64,000 nt of DNA. Source: Anomaloglossus baeobatrachus (Eukaryota; Chordata; Amphibia; Anura; Aromobatidae). The stretch spans positions 205,629,792 through 205,693,791 of the forward strand of contig NC_134360.1 of assembly GCF_048569485.1 (NCBI RefSeq), written 5' to 3'. The position numbers were made by a program, and so were the translations under genes. Positions 12,791 through 25,400 of the stretch are shown here, piece after piece; position 1 is the stretch's first letter, and each line of letters begins with the position of its first letter. The notes under the pieces were generated by a model that worked only from the letters and a program-made list of their open reading frames with translations, searched no databases and had not been told where the DNA came from.

Positions 12791-14488
12791 CTAAAGAAAA
12801 CAGTTATACTTTACTACAGAGCAGCTTCTAATCAGAGGGTTTTCCTCACATGCAATATCCCTTATCCGATGTATGTTTGATGAGGGCCCCCCTACAAATC
12901 AGTATATCGCCAATCAAAACCCCCCACGATCACTGGGGCCCCTCCACAATCATTAGATCAGGAGTAAAAAGCCCCCCCACGATCAATGGAGCCTCCACAA
13001 TCACTAGATCGGCAGTCAAAAGCCCCTCACAATCAATGGGCCACCCCACAATCACTAGATTGAGAGTCAAAAAGCCCCCCCGTGATCAATGGGGTCCCGC
13101 TACAATCACTAGATCAGCAGTCAAAAGCCCCTCACAATCGCTGGGGCCCCGGCACAACAATTATAATTCGGGACCAAAAGTTCCCCACCACCACTATATT
13201 GTGACATTTGACTCCCAATCAATGGGGACCCCCCCCCCACAGTCCCTAGATCAGGAGTCAAACGCCTCTTACGATCACTTGACCTACCCCCAAATCGCTA
13301 GATTGAGAGTCAAAAGACCCCTATGATGACTGCCCCCCCCATCACTATATTGTGACATTTTACTCCCAATCAATGGGGACCGCCCCCCAGTGTCACTAGA
13401 TCAGGAGCCAAACGCCTCTTACGATCACTGGGCCCCCCCCCCCACAATCATTAGATCGAGAGTCAAAAGCCTCCATGATTAATGAGGCCCCCCCCCTACA
13501 ATCACTAGATTGGCAGTCAAAAGCCCCTCACGATCACTGGGGCCCCTCCACAATCATTAGATCGTGAGTAAAAGCTTCGCACCATCACTAGATTGTGAGG
13601 GGCTTTTGACTCCCAATCAATGGGGCCGCCCACAGTCACTAGATCAGGAGTCAAATGCCCCTTATGATCACTGGGGCCGCCCACAATCACTAGATTGAGA
13701 GTCAAAAGCCCCCTATGATCACTGGGCCCCCTCTAATCACTAGATCAGGAGTCAAAAAGCCCCCATATTCTTGCAGAGAGGAGGAACAGCGGTCAAATAC
13801 AGGGCAGTCAATAACTTTGCCTGGATCTGCAGGGCACCGGCCCCATTCAATCAGTTAAAGGGGTACCCTGAAGCAGCCAACCCCCACATTTGAGATGAGC
13901 GACGTTGATGGCAGGTATGTGGATCTAAAATGGCTAGATGAATGTATGTGACGTTATAACACCATCTGCATTGTCAACCTCCAAAGTGGACATTAGTGGC
14001 ACCGGAATAATGTATTACGGTCTCCAAACCCAGTGGTTGAAAACGAGATAACAAACAACTATGACCGCAATTACTACCATCAACCAAGCAGCCAGCGTAA
14101 ATCATCAGCCGAAAAATAAAAATAAATAAAAATCCAACAGTGTTTTGTAAAAAAAAAAAAAAAAAAAATGACAAACACTCGTAGGTAAAAATGAATAATT
14201 TGTTTCACTGATCTAACGATGACCGTTCAAGTTATATCCAATCACGCAAGTTAGGAAGGAGAAATGAGGGGACTGGAGTAATCATACATTTATCACCTGC
14301 CCTGTGGAAATGTCAAATTTGGGACAAACCCTTTAAAAAGTTTATTCCCAATATTAAACAGTTCATACCTATCCAAATAACAGGCAATTAATTGTGGTTC
14401 TGATCACTAGGAAAGTTTGAGTGTTCGGCCAGAGATACAGCGTGCCGGCAAGAATGGCTAAAAGTTATACTGGTTAATGGGCTGTTAC
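12791..14488. other. ORC1 intron 4
   Basis: It holds the degenerate tandem array at 12868-13765 and a poly-A run near 14150. The rest shows nothing recognised. Confidence 0.6.
12868..13765. repeat. Degenerate tandem satellite, unit about 50 bp
   Basis: Variants of CACAATCACTAGATC and AGAGTCAAAAGCCCC alternate with GATCACTGGGGCC about every 50 bp for 0.9 kb, roughly 15 or more degenerate units. C runs vary in length. It lies wholly in an ORC1 intron. Confidence 0.85.
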
Positions 14489-14667
14489 CTGAGCAGGGCC
14501 GATAATGGTCTCAGCGTCAATGTCATTTTCACAGATGTTGAAATCATAAAAGAAGATCTCCTGGGGATGAGGATCTCTCCCAAGCAACTTCCTTTTCTTG
14601 GAGGGGACTTCTTCAAAACGCAGAAACCACTGAACAATGGCATGTTTGCTGGCATCTTTATTTGCAC
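14489..14667 (-). CDS. ORC1: ORC1 exon 4, BAH domain core
   Basis: The translation includes AIVQWFLRFEEVPSKKRKLL and FFYDFNICENDIDAETIIGP, closely matching human ORC1 ([31 protein letters not shown]). The acceptor is a T/C-rich tract ending TCTTCAG and the donor is CTCAG then GTAACAG. The exon ends in phase 0. The intron to its right begins close to the left TIR of a Tc1-like transposon (14789). Confidence 0.93.
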
Positions 14668-14987
14668 CTGAAGATAAAAAAAAAAAAAACAAAAAAAGAA
14701 ACCATCAAGTCAGTTTAATTGAATAATTGGGAGTGTCAGATTTTCTTTTTCTACTGATGGAGTGAGAAGTTGAAGTAATCAATATATAGACTACTCACAA
14801 AAAGTTAGGGAAATTTGGCTTTCAAGTGAAATTTCAGGATGACCCTATAATGCCCTCTAACCTTTTCAAGTGACCTTCTCTAACCTTTTGACTCCACATG
14901 GCCAACTGTTCAATATTTCTGAATTTTTTGGACAACTTGTTGTTCTCAAACAAGGGGCTTAATGGCAAAAAAGAGAATTTTGTTTAC

Positions 14988-15296
14988 CGTAAATTCTTTT
15001 TCTTATAGTTCCGACATGGGAGACCCAAACCATGGGTGTATAGCTTCTGCCTCCGGAGGACACACAAAGTACTACACTCAAACGTGTAGCTCCTCCCTCC
15101 GGGCTATATACACCCCCTGGATGACAATCTACCCAGTTCAGTGCAAAAGCTGAAGGAGGACATCCACCCATAAGTAGAGATAGAGTAAAACTCGGAATAA
15201 CCGTAACTCTGACTACTAACAACAGCCGGTGAAACACACGGAACAAAAAAACTGCCAACAGGCAACAGGGAGGGTGCTGGGTCTCCCATGTCGGAA
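14988..15296. promoter_or_regulatory. Splice-bracketed terminal segment of DIRS C
   Basis: It has the same arrangement as in copies B, D and F: a T-rich acceptor ending TTTTTCTTATAG on the minus strand before 15296 and a GT donor after 14988. The outer donor deviates from the GTAAGT consensus in this copy, so it should be weaker. The length is about 309 bp. Confidence 0.5.
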
Positions 15297-18200
15297 CTAT
15301 AAGAAAAAGAATTTACGGTAAGTAAACAAAATTCTCTTTTTCTTTATCGTTCCTATGGGAGACCCAAACCATGGGACGTTCCAAAGCAGTCCATGGGTGG
15401 GAATAAACCAAACTGAGAAGTAGGCAAAACCTAACTTCACAAATGGGCGACAGCCGCCTGAAGAATGCGTCTGCCCAAGCTCGCATCTGCCGAAGCATGA
15501 GCATGCACTTGGTAGTGCTTCGAAAAAGTGTGCAGACTGGACCACGTGGCAGCCTGACAAACCTGCTGAGCCGTAGCCTGGTGCCTGAAAGCCCAGGAGG
15601 CACCGACAGCTCTGGTCGAGTGCGCCTTAATCCCTGGCGGGAGAGGCACCTGAGAACACTGGTAGGCATCGGTGATAGCCGACCTGATCCAACGAGCTAG
15701 GGTCGGTTTAGAAGCAGCGAGACCTTTGCGCTGACCAGTGGTTAGCACAAAAAGTGAGGTGCACCGCCTAAAAATGGCGGTGCGTGACACATAGATTCGG
15801 AGCGCCCGCACCAAATCCAAGGTATGCAACGCCTTTTCAAAGCGATGCACAGGGGCCGGACAAAGAGAAGGCAATGAAATGTCCTGGTTAAGGTGGAAAG
15901 GAGACACCACCTTAGGGAGAAAGTCCGGAGACGGACGAAGAACCACCTTGTCTTGGTGAAACACCAAAAAGGGGGATTCCGAAGAGAGCGCAGCCAAATC
16001 AGAAACTCTCCTGAGAGAAGTTATGGCTACTAGAAAAACAACTTTCTGTGAAAGTCGAAACAAGGGAACCTCCCTGAGAGGCTCAAAGGGGGGTTTCTGT
16101 AAGGCCGTGAGGACCAGATTAAGGTCCCAGGGATCCAAGGGCCGCCGGTAAGGAGGAATGATGTGAGATGCGCCCTGCATGAAGGTGCGCACCTGAGCCA
16201 GTCGGGCGATACGCCGCTGGAACAATACCGACAGAGCCGACACCTGTCCCTTGAGGGAATTGAGGGACAGTCCTAGCTGTAGACCGGACTGTAGAAAAGA
16301 CAGGATGGTCGGCAAGGAGAACGGCCAAGGAGCATGGTCGGAAGAGCGACACCAGGACAGGAAAATCCTCCAAGTCCTGTGGTAAATCTTGGCCGAGGAA
16401 GACTTCCGAGCCTGAGTCATGGTGGAGATGACCTCAGAGGGAATGCCTGAAGCCGTCAGGATCCAGGACTCAAGAGCCACGCCGTCAATCTGAGAGCCGC
16501 AGAATTCTGGCGGAAGAACGGACCTTGAGAGAGAAGGTCTGGGCGGTCCGGGAGATGCCACGGCACCTCTACGGACAGACGGAGCAGGTCTGGGTACCAA
16601 GCTCGCCTGGGCCAGTCCGGAGCAATGAGTATGACTCGACGGCCCTCCATTCTGATCTTGCGCAGAACCCTGGGCAAGAGCGCTAGAGGGGGAAACACAT
16701 AGGCCAGACGGAACTGAGACCAATCTTGAACCAGTGCGTCTGCTGCGAAGGCTTGAGGATCGTGGGAGCGAGCCACGTAAACCGGAACCTTGTTGTTGTG
16801 CCGGGATGCCATTAGGTCCACTTCCGGAGTGCCCCACTTGCGGCAGATTGATCTGAACACTGACGGATGCAGGGCCCACTCGCCGCTGTCCACGGTTTGA
16901 CGGCTGAGGTAATCGGCCTCCCAGTTTTCCACGCCTGGGATGTGGACTGCAGACATGGTGGACTTGGAGTCCTCCGTCCACTGGAGGATTCGTTGAACCT
17001 CCAACATCGCCAGACGGCTGTGAGTCCCGCCCTGGTGATTGATGTAGGCAACCGCTGTCGCGTTGTCCGACTGAACTCGAATGTGCTTGCCCGCCAACAC
17101 GTGGTGAAAGGCTAGGAGAGCTAGAAACACAGCTCTGATCTCCAGCACATTGATCGAGAGGGCTGATTCGGACGGAGTCCAAGTGCCCTGTGCTCGGTGA
17201 TGGAGAAATACTGCTCCCCAACCGGAGAGGCTGGCATCCGTGGTGAGGATCACCCAGGACGGAGTCAGGAAGGAGCGTCCCTGAGACAGAGAGAGGGGCC
17301 GAAGCCACCACTGAAGGGAGCTCCTGGTCTGTGACGACAGAGCCACCTGCCTGTGCAAGGAAGAGATCCGCTTGTCCCAACAGCGGAGAATGTCCAGCTG
17401 CAGGGGACGCAGGTGGAACTGAGCAAAGGGAACCGCTTCCATGGACGCCACCATCTGACCCAGCACCTGCATGAGGTGTCTGATGGAATGACGGCGGTGC
17501 CTCAGCAGAGAGCGCACCGCCAGACGAAGGGACTGCTGTTTGACTAAGGGCAACTTGACAAGTGCCGGCAGAGTCTCGAATTGCATCCCTAGGTACAAAA
17601 GCACCTGGGTCGGGATCAGAGTGGACTTGGGCAGATTGACAAGCCACCCGAACTGAACTAGCGTGGCGAGAGTGAGAGAGACACTCCGCTGGCAGTCTGC
17701 ACTGGATGAGGCCTTGACTAGAAGGTCGTCCAGGTAAGGAATCACTGCCAACCCCTGGAGGTGCAGGACCGCAACCACTGCTGCCATGACCTTGGTGAAT
17801 ACTCGAGGGGCCGTGGCTAAGCCGAAGGGGAGAGCCACGAATTGAAAATGTTCCTCTCCGATCGCAAAGCGTAGCCAACGCTGGTGTGAAACCGCAATAG
17901 GCACATGCAGATAGGCATCTCTGATGTCGATGGATGCCAGAAAATCTTCTTGGGTCATTGAGGCAATGACCGATCTCAGAGATTCCATGCGAAAGTGCCG
18001 CACCTGAACATGCTTGTTGAGAAGCTTGAGATCCAGGATGGGTCGGAAGGAACCGTCCTTTTTGGGGACTAGAAAGAGGTTTGAGTAGAAACCGCTGAAC
18101 CGTTCCCGGGCGGGAACCGAAACAATTACACCGTTGGCCTGCAGGGATGCCACGGCCTGAGAGAAGGCGGCGGCTTTGGAGCGGGGGGGGGGGGGGGGGG

Positions 18201-18642
18201 TGGACAGAAAAAAAATCTGTTTGGCGGGCTGGAAGCAAATTCTATCCTGTAGCCGTGGGAGATGATATCCCGCACCCACTGATCGGAGACGTGTTGCAAT
18301 CACACGTCGCCAAAGTGGGAGAGCCTGCCACCGACCAAGGACGTTGCTGGCGCGGCCAGATAGTCACGAGGAGGCTGCCTTAGTGGCAGCGGCTCCTCCG
18401 GTCTTTTGAGGACGCGGCTTTGCGCGCCAGTTGGATTTACGATCCTTGGCTGCGGTAGTGGACGAGGCCGAGGGCTTAGAGGATGACCAGTTAGAGGAAC
18501 GAAAGGAACGAAACCTCGATTGGTTCCTGCCCTGGACAGGTTTCTTGGCTTTAGCTTGTGGCAAGGAAGTACTCTTCCCGCCAGTAGCTTCCTTAATTAT
18601 GTCATCCAGCTGTTCCCCAAACAGCCGGGACCCAGCAAAAGA

Positions 18643-19176
18643 AAAAAGATTCCGGTCTTTGTGAGCGCTAGTAATAGATCTCCTCACCTGAGGATGGCAA
18701 GTGTATCTTGCTGAAACGTGTTGTGTTAATACAAGAGCTTTATGTTATTAATAATAAAGCCAAATTTCTTAAAAGATTAAAGACCAAAGATCTATTACTA
18801 GCGCTCACAAAGACCGGAATCTTTTTTCTACATGCCTACTCCCATAAGGGAATCCGGGTAGAGCTGCTGTGAGTAATAGAATCCATCAGATCATTTGAAC
18901 TAACAGCGGGAGGACACAGGTCCGCACAGAGCTCCAGGATTCAAAAAGTCGGTGAATCTGAAGCCAGCAGCGGCAACAAACCTGGATCCACCCAGCAAAA
19001 CAACGGATAACGCCAGCTGAGACAGTCCCTCATCCCCCAGAGGAATTATACATCTAACACCGGGGTTGTGCGAGGGCGCACAACCTAACCAGGTGAGCAA
19101 TTCTATAATATATATATATACACAGAAATCACTCCACGGGTGCTTCTCATATGCGCTATATTTTTATCTCTACAGG
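18643..19176 (+). mobile_element. Short retroelement nested in DIRS C, with hammerhead-like motif
   Basis: GGGACCCAGCAAAAG occurs on both sides (about 18627-18641 and 19177-19191) as a target-site duplication of about 14-15 bp. The insert starts with an inverted repeat: TTCCGGTCTTTGTGAGCGCT (from about 18650) and its complement near 18805. Between the arms lies a CTGAGGA ... GAAAC hairpin. No coding capacity is seen. The duplication length and inverted end recall 5'-truncated Penelope-like insertions. Confidence 0.65.
18684..18732 (+). ncRNA. Hammerhead-like ribozyme motif, degenerate
   Basis: CTGAGGA is followed by a stem GCAAG/CTTGC and then TGAAACGTG. A CAC upstream can pair with GTG downstream as stem I. 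The spacing differs by a base or two from the minimal hammerhead, so activity is doubtful. Confidence 0.4.
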
Positions 19177-22090
19177 GACCCAGCAAAAGGGAGACTCGCA
19201 AGATACTTCTTAGAGGAAGCGTCTGCTTTCCACTCTCGAAGCCACAAGATCCTGCGGATCGCGAGGGAGTTAGCGGAGGCCACCGCCGTGCGGTGAGAAG
19301 CCTCCAGGATGGCAGACATGGCGTAGGATGCAAAAGCCGAAGCTTGAGAAGTTAAGGCATCCATCTCAGGAATAGAGTCCCTGGAGAGGGAATGAATCTC
19401 CGCCAGAGAGGCAGAGACTGCCTTAAGAGCCCACACTGCCGCAAAAGACGGGGAGAACGAGGCTCCTGCCGCCTCATATACAGACTTGGCCAGAAGGTCA
19501 ACCTGGCGGTCAGTGGGATCCTTAAGAGAAGTGCCGTCAGCCACAGCTACGACTGTGTGGGCTGAGATTCTGGACACCGGAGGGTCTACCTTTGGGGACT
19601 GGGCCCAGTCCTTAACCACCTCCGGTGGAAAAGGAAAACGGTCATCTGAACTACGCTTCGGAAAACGTTTGTCAGGACAGGCCCTGGGCTTGTTAACAGT
19701 GGTGTGAAAGCTGGAGTGGTTAAAAAACATACTCCTAGATTTCTTAGGAGAGGTAAACTGGTGTACCTCTACCAGAGAGGGTTGTTCCTCTGACTCTTGT
19801 GGGTTGAGGTTCAGTACGGAGTTAATGGACGCAATCAAGTCACTAACATCCGCATCACCCTCAGACAAGTCAATGGGGTACATAGAGGCAGCGTCTGAGC
19901 CCACAGTAAGCGAATCCTCCTCGCCCTGCACCTCGGCTTGTGAATCAGAGCCGTGGGACGAGGAAGGAGAAGGTTCCCTGCGTCTCCGTTTAGGGGGACG
20001 GGGTCCTAGGACATGCTCTGAGGGCTCTGCAGAGCTCGGAGCCGCAGAGACACCCTGAGAGGGGGGCTGATGCATGGACAGCAGTGTCCGGGACAGCTGC
20101 CCCATGGAGTCGGCAAAAGACTGGGAAATAGCTTGTGAAAAGGATGCTACCCAAGCCGGGGGTTCAGCCACCGGGGCCGGAGCAGCCGGAGGGACCCCTG
20201 AGGAGGCTCCAGGCTGAGACACAACCATGTTAGCACAGGCATCACAATGTGGGTATGTGCTTGGCTCTGCAGAATGAGCTTACATGCAGTGCATATAGCG
20301 TACATGTTTGCAGCCTTGCTCCTAGTGACAGACATGCTGCTGAGGTGGAAGCTCTGCAGCCAGAATACACTCCTGTAGAATGCCTGAGAGTGTAATAAAA
20401 GTCCACAACCAGAGGTTGTGGCTTACCAGCCCGTGCTCTCTGTGTGCCCTCCGGATTCCACCGCTCCCCTGTGAAGCTCAGCCTTCCTAATAGTATGCAG
20501 CTGCAGCATCCAGCGCCTTCCAGTGTAAGAACGCTGAGAAAATGGCGCTGGGAGAAAGAGGGGGGGCGTGTATAAGCCCAAGAGCGGGAAAAACGGAGGG
20601 CAGAGAGATACAGGAAGAGATACAGGGGAGGGAACATCTCCCCAGAGAGGAGTGCCCTCCCCTCTGCTGGTCGGGCGGTGGGCGGCGCTGTATGCAAAAC
20701 ATGCAGAGAAGCCAAAACCGAAACTAGGCCCAAACTGAAGCCGGGGCCTAGATTTTAAAATGCGGCCGACGAGCAGGCACCTTCGGCGCAGTTCTCAGGG
20801 GAAATCCCCAGAACCGGCCGGAATTTACAGTAACGCTAAAACACATACTGTCCCGCTAATAAAAGTACCCGGGACCCCTGAAAAACGTCTCAATACTTAG
20901 CTTTGAGACGCAGGGCCATGTCCCTGGAGAGGGGGGGTAAATGCTCCTTCCAGCAGGAACCAGACAGGGCTGCGGATGGAGACCGGTCTTCTGCAAGCAG
21001 AGAGGACCGTGGAGGCTCCCACTTCAACCCAGAGCCTCTTAGAGGATGTGAAGGAGCGCGGCATGTGAAGGCTCCAGGCTTATAAAGTCAACCTTAACAG
21101 CACCGCCGACAGAGTGGGGTGTGAAGGGACATGCCGGGAGTCCAGACTGGACCCGCTTTTCTTCCAAATCTTTAAAATTAAAATAAAAATGAGAAAAAAA
21201 TATCAGAGAATGCAAGTGTGTGATCCTCCTGAAACACAAAGCATTGAACTGGGTAGATTGTCATCCAGGGGGTGTATATAGCCCGGAGGGAGGAGCTACA
21301 CGTTTGAGTGTAGTACTTTGTGTGTCCTCCGGAGGCAGAAGCTATACACCCATGGTTTGGGTCTCCCATAAGGAACGATAAAGAAATTCACACCAGGTGT
21401 TTGATCAATGAATCGCCCAATATGTTTCAGGGTTCAATTAGAATTGGTATTAAACAGTCGTCCTCATCATGCTGTTCACATTTTGACAAATGTTTAGGTG
21501 TTGTCTTGGTCTCAAACAGCAGTAACGCACCATTGTGAGGCTTCAAGCAGGATGGTCTCAGGCAGAAGTGGCCACTGTGCTTAGAGTGTCACCAGCAGGT
21601 TGTACAGTGATACAGAGAGACTGGAAGAGGCACAGAAAGGCAGAAGTGGTAGTGCTTTGGCCACATCGTGAACAATGGCCCTCGGATCCAGATGATGAAT
21701 GCCACACAACTCCAGGCACATTTAAGGTAGGTGTCATGTCAGAGCATTCAGAACCGTTTACAACAGCGTGGTCAGCATGCTAGGAGATCTGCAAGGCACC
21801 TGACCACACCACCAGGCACAGGAGTCATCTACGCTGGATGAGAAACCAGTGAACCTCAGTGCTGTTCACTGAAGAAAGTCGATTCACGCTGACCAGAAAT
21901 GACTGTCATCAACGATATTGGAGAGATGAAGGAGAGCGCTATGCATCAGCTACGGTTATCACCACACGAGCCTTTAGTGGTGGTGTTACAGCGTGGGCTG
22001 TGTCTAATCAGTACAGATATACCCTACACTGTGTGATTGGTACAGTGACAAGCCCCTACTACTGGAATGAAGGGAATTTTGTTTACTTAC

Positions 22091-22409
22091 CGTAAATTCC
22101 TTTTCTTCTAGCTCCAATTGGGAGACCCAGACAATTGGGTGTATAGCTATTGCCTCTGGAGGCCACACAAAGTATTACACTTAAAAGTGTAAGGCCCCTC
22201 CCCTTCTGGCTATACACCCCCAGTGGGATCACTGGCTCACCAGTTTTAGTGCCAAAGCAAGAAGGAGGAAAGCCAATAACTGGTTTAAAGACCAATTCAA
22301 TCCGAGGAAACATCGGAGAACTGAACCATACCACATGAACAACATGTGTACCCGAAAAAACAGAAAAACCCCGAGAAAACAGGGCGGGTGCTGGGTCTCC
22401 CAATTGGAG
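22091..22409. promoter_or_regulatory. Splice-bracketed terminal segment of DIRS D
   Basis: On the minus strand the acceptor CCTTTTCTTCTAG precedes 22409 and the donor ACG then GTAAGTAAAC follows 22091. On the plus strand the same pair brackets 22112-22430. Both are 319 bp. The sequence fits splice consensus closely on both strands. Confidence 0.6.
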
Positions 22410-25400
22410 CTAGAAGAAAAGGAATTTACGGTAAGTAAACAAAATTCCCTTCTTCTTTGTCGCTCCATTGGGAGACCCAGACAATTGGGATGTCCAAAAG
22501 CAATCCCTGGGTGGGTAAAAGAATACCTCATGATAGGGCCGTCAAACGGCCCTCTCCTACAGGTGGCCAACCGCCGCCTGAATGACTTATCTACCTAGGC
22601 TGGCGTCTGCCGAAGCGTAGGTATGCATCTGATAATGCTTGGTAAAAGTAAGTAGACTCGACCAGGTGGGTGCCTGACACACCTGCTGAGCCGTAGCCTG
22701 GTGCCGTAATGCCCAGGATGCACCCACGGCTCTGGTAGAATGGGCCTTCGGCCTTGAGAGAACCAGGAGCCCAGTAGAACTGTAGGTTTCAAGAATTGGT
22801 TCCTCGAGCCCCCGAGCAAGGGTGGATCTGGAAGCTTGCGACTGTTTACGCCGACCAGCGACAAGGACAAAGAGTGCATCCGGGTGGCGCAGGAGCGCCA
22901 TGCGGTAAGTAGAACCTGAGTGCTCTCACCAGAACCAACAGATGCAAATCTTTCTGAAATTGATGGACTGGACGAGGACACAAAGAAGGTGAGGTGATAT
23001 CCTGATTGATATGAAAATGGGATACCACCTTAGGGAGAAATTCCGGAACCGGACGCAGAACTACCCTGTCCTGGTGAAGGACCAGGAAGGGAGTTTGTAT
23101 GAGAGCGTTGCTAGCTCGGAAACTCTCCTAAGAGACGAGACCGTTACTAGAAGGCCACTTCCCGTGAAAAACGGGAAGGGAGACATCCTTCAAAGGCTCG
23201 AAAGGCGGCATCTGGAGAGCAATTAGAACCTTGTTCAGATCTCAGGGCTCTAACGGCCGCTTGTACGGAGTGCTGAGAAGACAAACTCCCCGTAGGAACG
23301 TGCGTACCTGAGGAAGTCGTCGTTTCTGAAAAAATACAGATAGCGCTGAGACTTGTCCCTAAAGGGAACTGAGCGACAACCCATTTTCCTACCTAGATTG
23401 CAGGAAGGAAGGAAACATAGACGATGCAACCGGCCAGGGAGAAACACCCTGCGCCGAGCACCGAGATAAGAACATCTTCCACGTCCTGTGGTCAATCTTG
23501 GCGGACGTTGGTATGCTAGCCTGTCTCATGGTGGCAACCACGTCCTGAGGTAATCCTGACGACACTAGGTTCCAGGACTCAATGCCACACCATCCGGTTG
23601 AGGGCCGTAGAATTCAAATGGAAGAATGGCCCTTGAGACAGCCAGTCTGATTGGTCTGGTAGTGCCCCCGGTTAGCCTACCGTGAGGCACCACAGAACCG
23701 AGTACCACAACATCCTCGGCCAATTTGTAGCGACGAGGATGGCGCGGCCGCAGTCGGTCTTGATCTAGCGCAGTACTCTGGGCAACAATGCCAGAGGTGG
23801 CACCTAAGGTAGCTGGAACTGCGACCAATGCTGAACTAAGGCGTTTGCCGCCAGAGCTCGATGATTGTGAAACCGTGCCATGAAGCTGGCACATTGTTGT
23901 TGTGCCGTGACGCCATTAGATCGACGTCCGGCCTCTGTCAGCGGCGCCAGATCTCCTGAAACCCGTCCGGGTGAGGAGACCATACTCTTTCGGCCACACC
24001 TCAGCGACTTAGGAAGTCAGCTTCCTAGTTTCCACACTTGGGATGTGAATTGTGGATATGGTGGATGCCGTGTCTTCCACCCACATCAGAACCTGCCGGA
24101 CTTCCTGGAAGGCTTGCCGGTTGCGCGTTCTTCCTTGGTGGTTGATGTATGCCACCGCTGTGGAGCTGTCCGACTGAAGTCGGATATGCTTGCTTTCCAG
24201 CCGCTGTTGGAAGGATTGTAGGGCAAGATACACTGCTCTGTGTTCAAGAACATTGATCTGAAGAGTGGACTCTTGCTGAGTCCACGTACCCTGAGCGCTG
24301 TAGTGGAGAAAAACTGCTCCCCACCCAGATAGACTCGCGTCTGTCGTAACTATCGCCCAGGACGGGGATAGGAAGGACCTTCTTTTTGACCAAGAGGTGA
24401 GAAGAAGCCACCACCGTAGAGATTCCTTGGCCGCCTGAGAAAGAACGACGACTCTGTTGAGGGACGTCGACTCCTCGTCCCATTGGCGGAGAATGTCCCA
24501 TTGTAGTGGACGCAGTAAAACTGCACGAAAGGAACTGCCTCCATTGCTACCATCTTACGTAGGAAGTGCATGAGGCGTCTCAATGTGTGCGACTGGTTCT
24601 TAAAGAAGAGCTTGCAGCCCGTAGTGAATGCTGTTTGTCTAGCGGCAGCTTCACTATCGCTGAGAGAGTAAGAAACTCTATGCCTAGATATGTTATCGAT
24701 AGGGTCGGGGTCGGATCTGACTTTAAAAAGTTGATGATCCACCCAAAACTCTAGAGAGTCTCCAGCGCAACGTTCGGGCAGTGTTGGCATGTTTCCTAAG
24801 AGAGTGCCTTGACAAGTAGATCGTCTAAATACGGGACCACAGAGTGACCCTGAGAGTGCAGGACTGTGACTACTGCTGCCCTGACCTTGGCGAAGACCAG
24901 TTGGACTGTCGCTAGCCGGAAGGTAGAGCTACGAACAGAGGGTGTTCGTCTCCTATAACGAAGCGTAGAAACGCTAGTGCTCTGGATCAATCGGCACGTG
25001 TGGATAAGCATCCTTGATGCCTAATGATGCTAGGAAATATCCTTGGGACCTTGAGGCGATGACATGGCGGAGGGATTCCATCCGGAACCGCCTGGTGTCC
25101 ACGAGCTTGCTGAGCATTTTTAGATCCAGAACGGGACGGAACGGCCCGTTGTTATAGGTACCGCAAAGAATTTGGGGTAAAAACCGTGACCTTGTTCCTG
25201 AAGAGGAACGGGGGTCATCACTCTTTCTGCCTATAGAGTGCACCCTGTTTGCAGAAGAGCAGCGGCCCGGCCGGGAGGTGGAGAAATTCTGAAGAATCGA
25301 GTTGGAGGACGAGAAGTGAGCTCTATCCTGTACCCGTGAGACAGAATGTCTCACACTCAATGGTCATTGACCTATGGCAGCTAAATATCGCCAAAGCGGG

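Larger units (their letters stand above)
14971..21385 (-). mobile_element. DIRS-type retroelement copy C
   Basis: About 5.9 kb of element plus a 0.53 kb insert. Parts in minus-strand order: outer repeat (21245-21385), leader, gag-like region (about 20330-18364, interrupted by the insert at 18643-19176), RT and RNase H (18303-16456), tyrosine recombinase (about 16450-15437, with RRVSDL, HSTRAVGASW and SKHY), internal complementary region (about 15285-15385) and inverted repeat (14971-15135). Apart from the insert the frames look largely whole, so it is fairly young. The recombinase frame overlaps the RT/RNase H frame, a known DIRS trait. It is inserted in the Tc1-like element. Confidence 0.9.

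Noticed and set aside
12850-13326. 158-codon frame in the ORC1 intron
   Set aside because: It is a translation of the degenerate tandem satellite.
15437-18238. Reading the N-terminal two thirds of the long frame in DIRS C as a new protein
   Set aside because: This part overlaps the RT/RNase H region in another frame and its composition (Ser/Pro/Gly-rich) follows from that. Only the recombinase end has recognisable motifs. Overlap of these frames is usual in DIRS.
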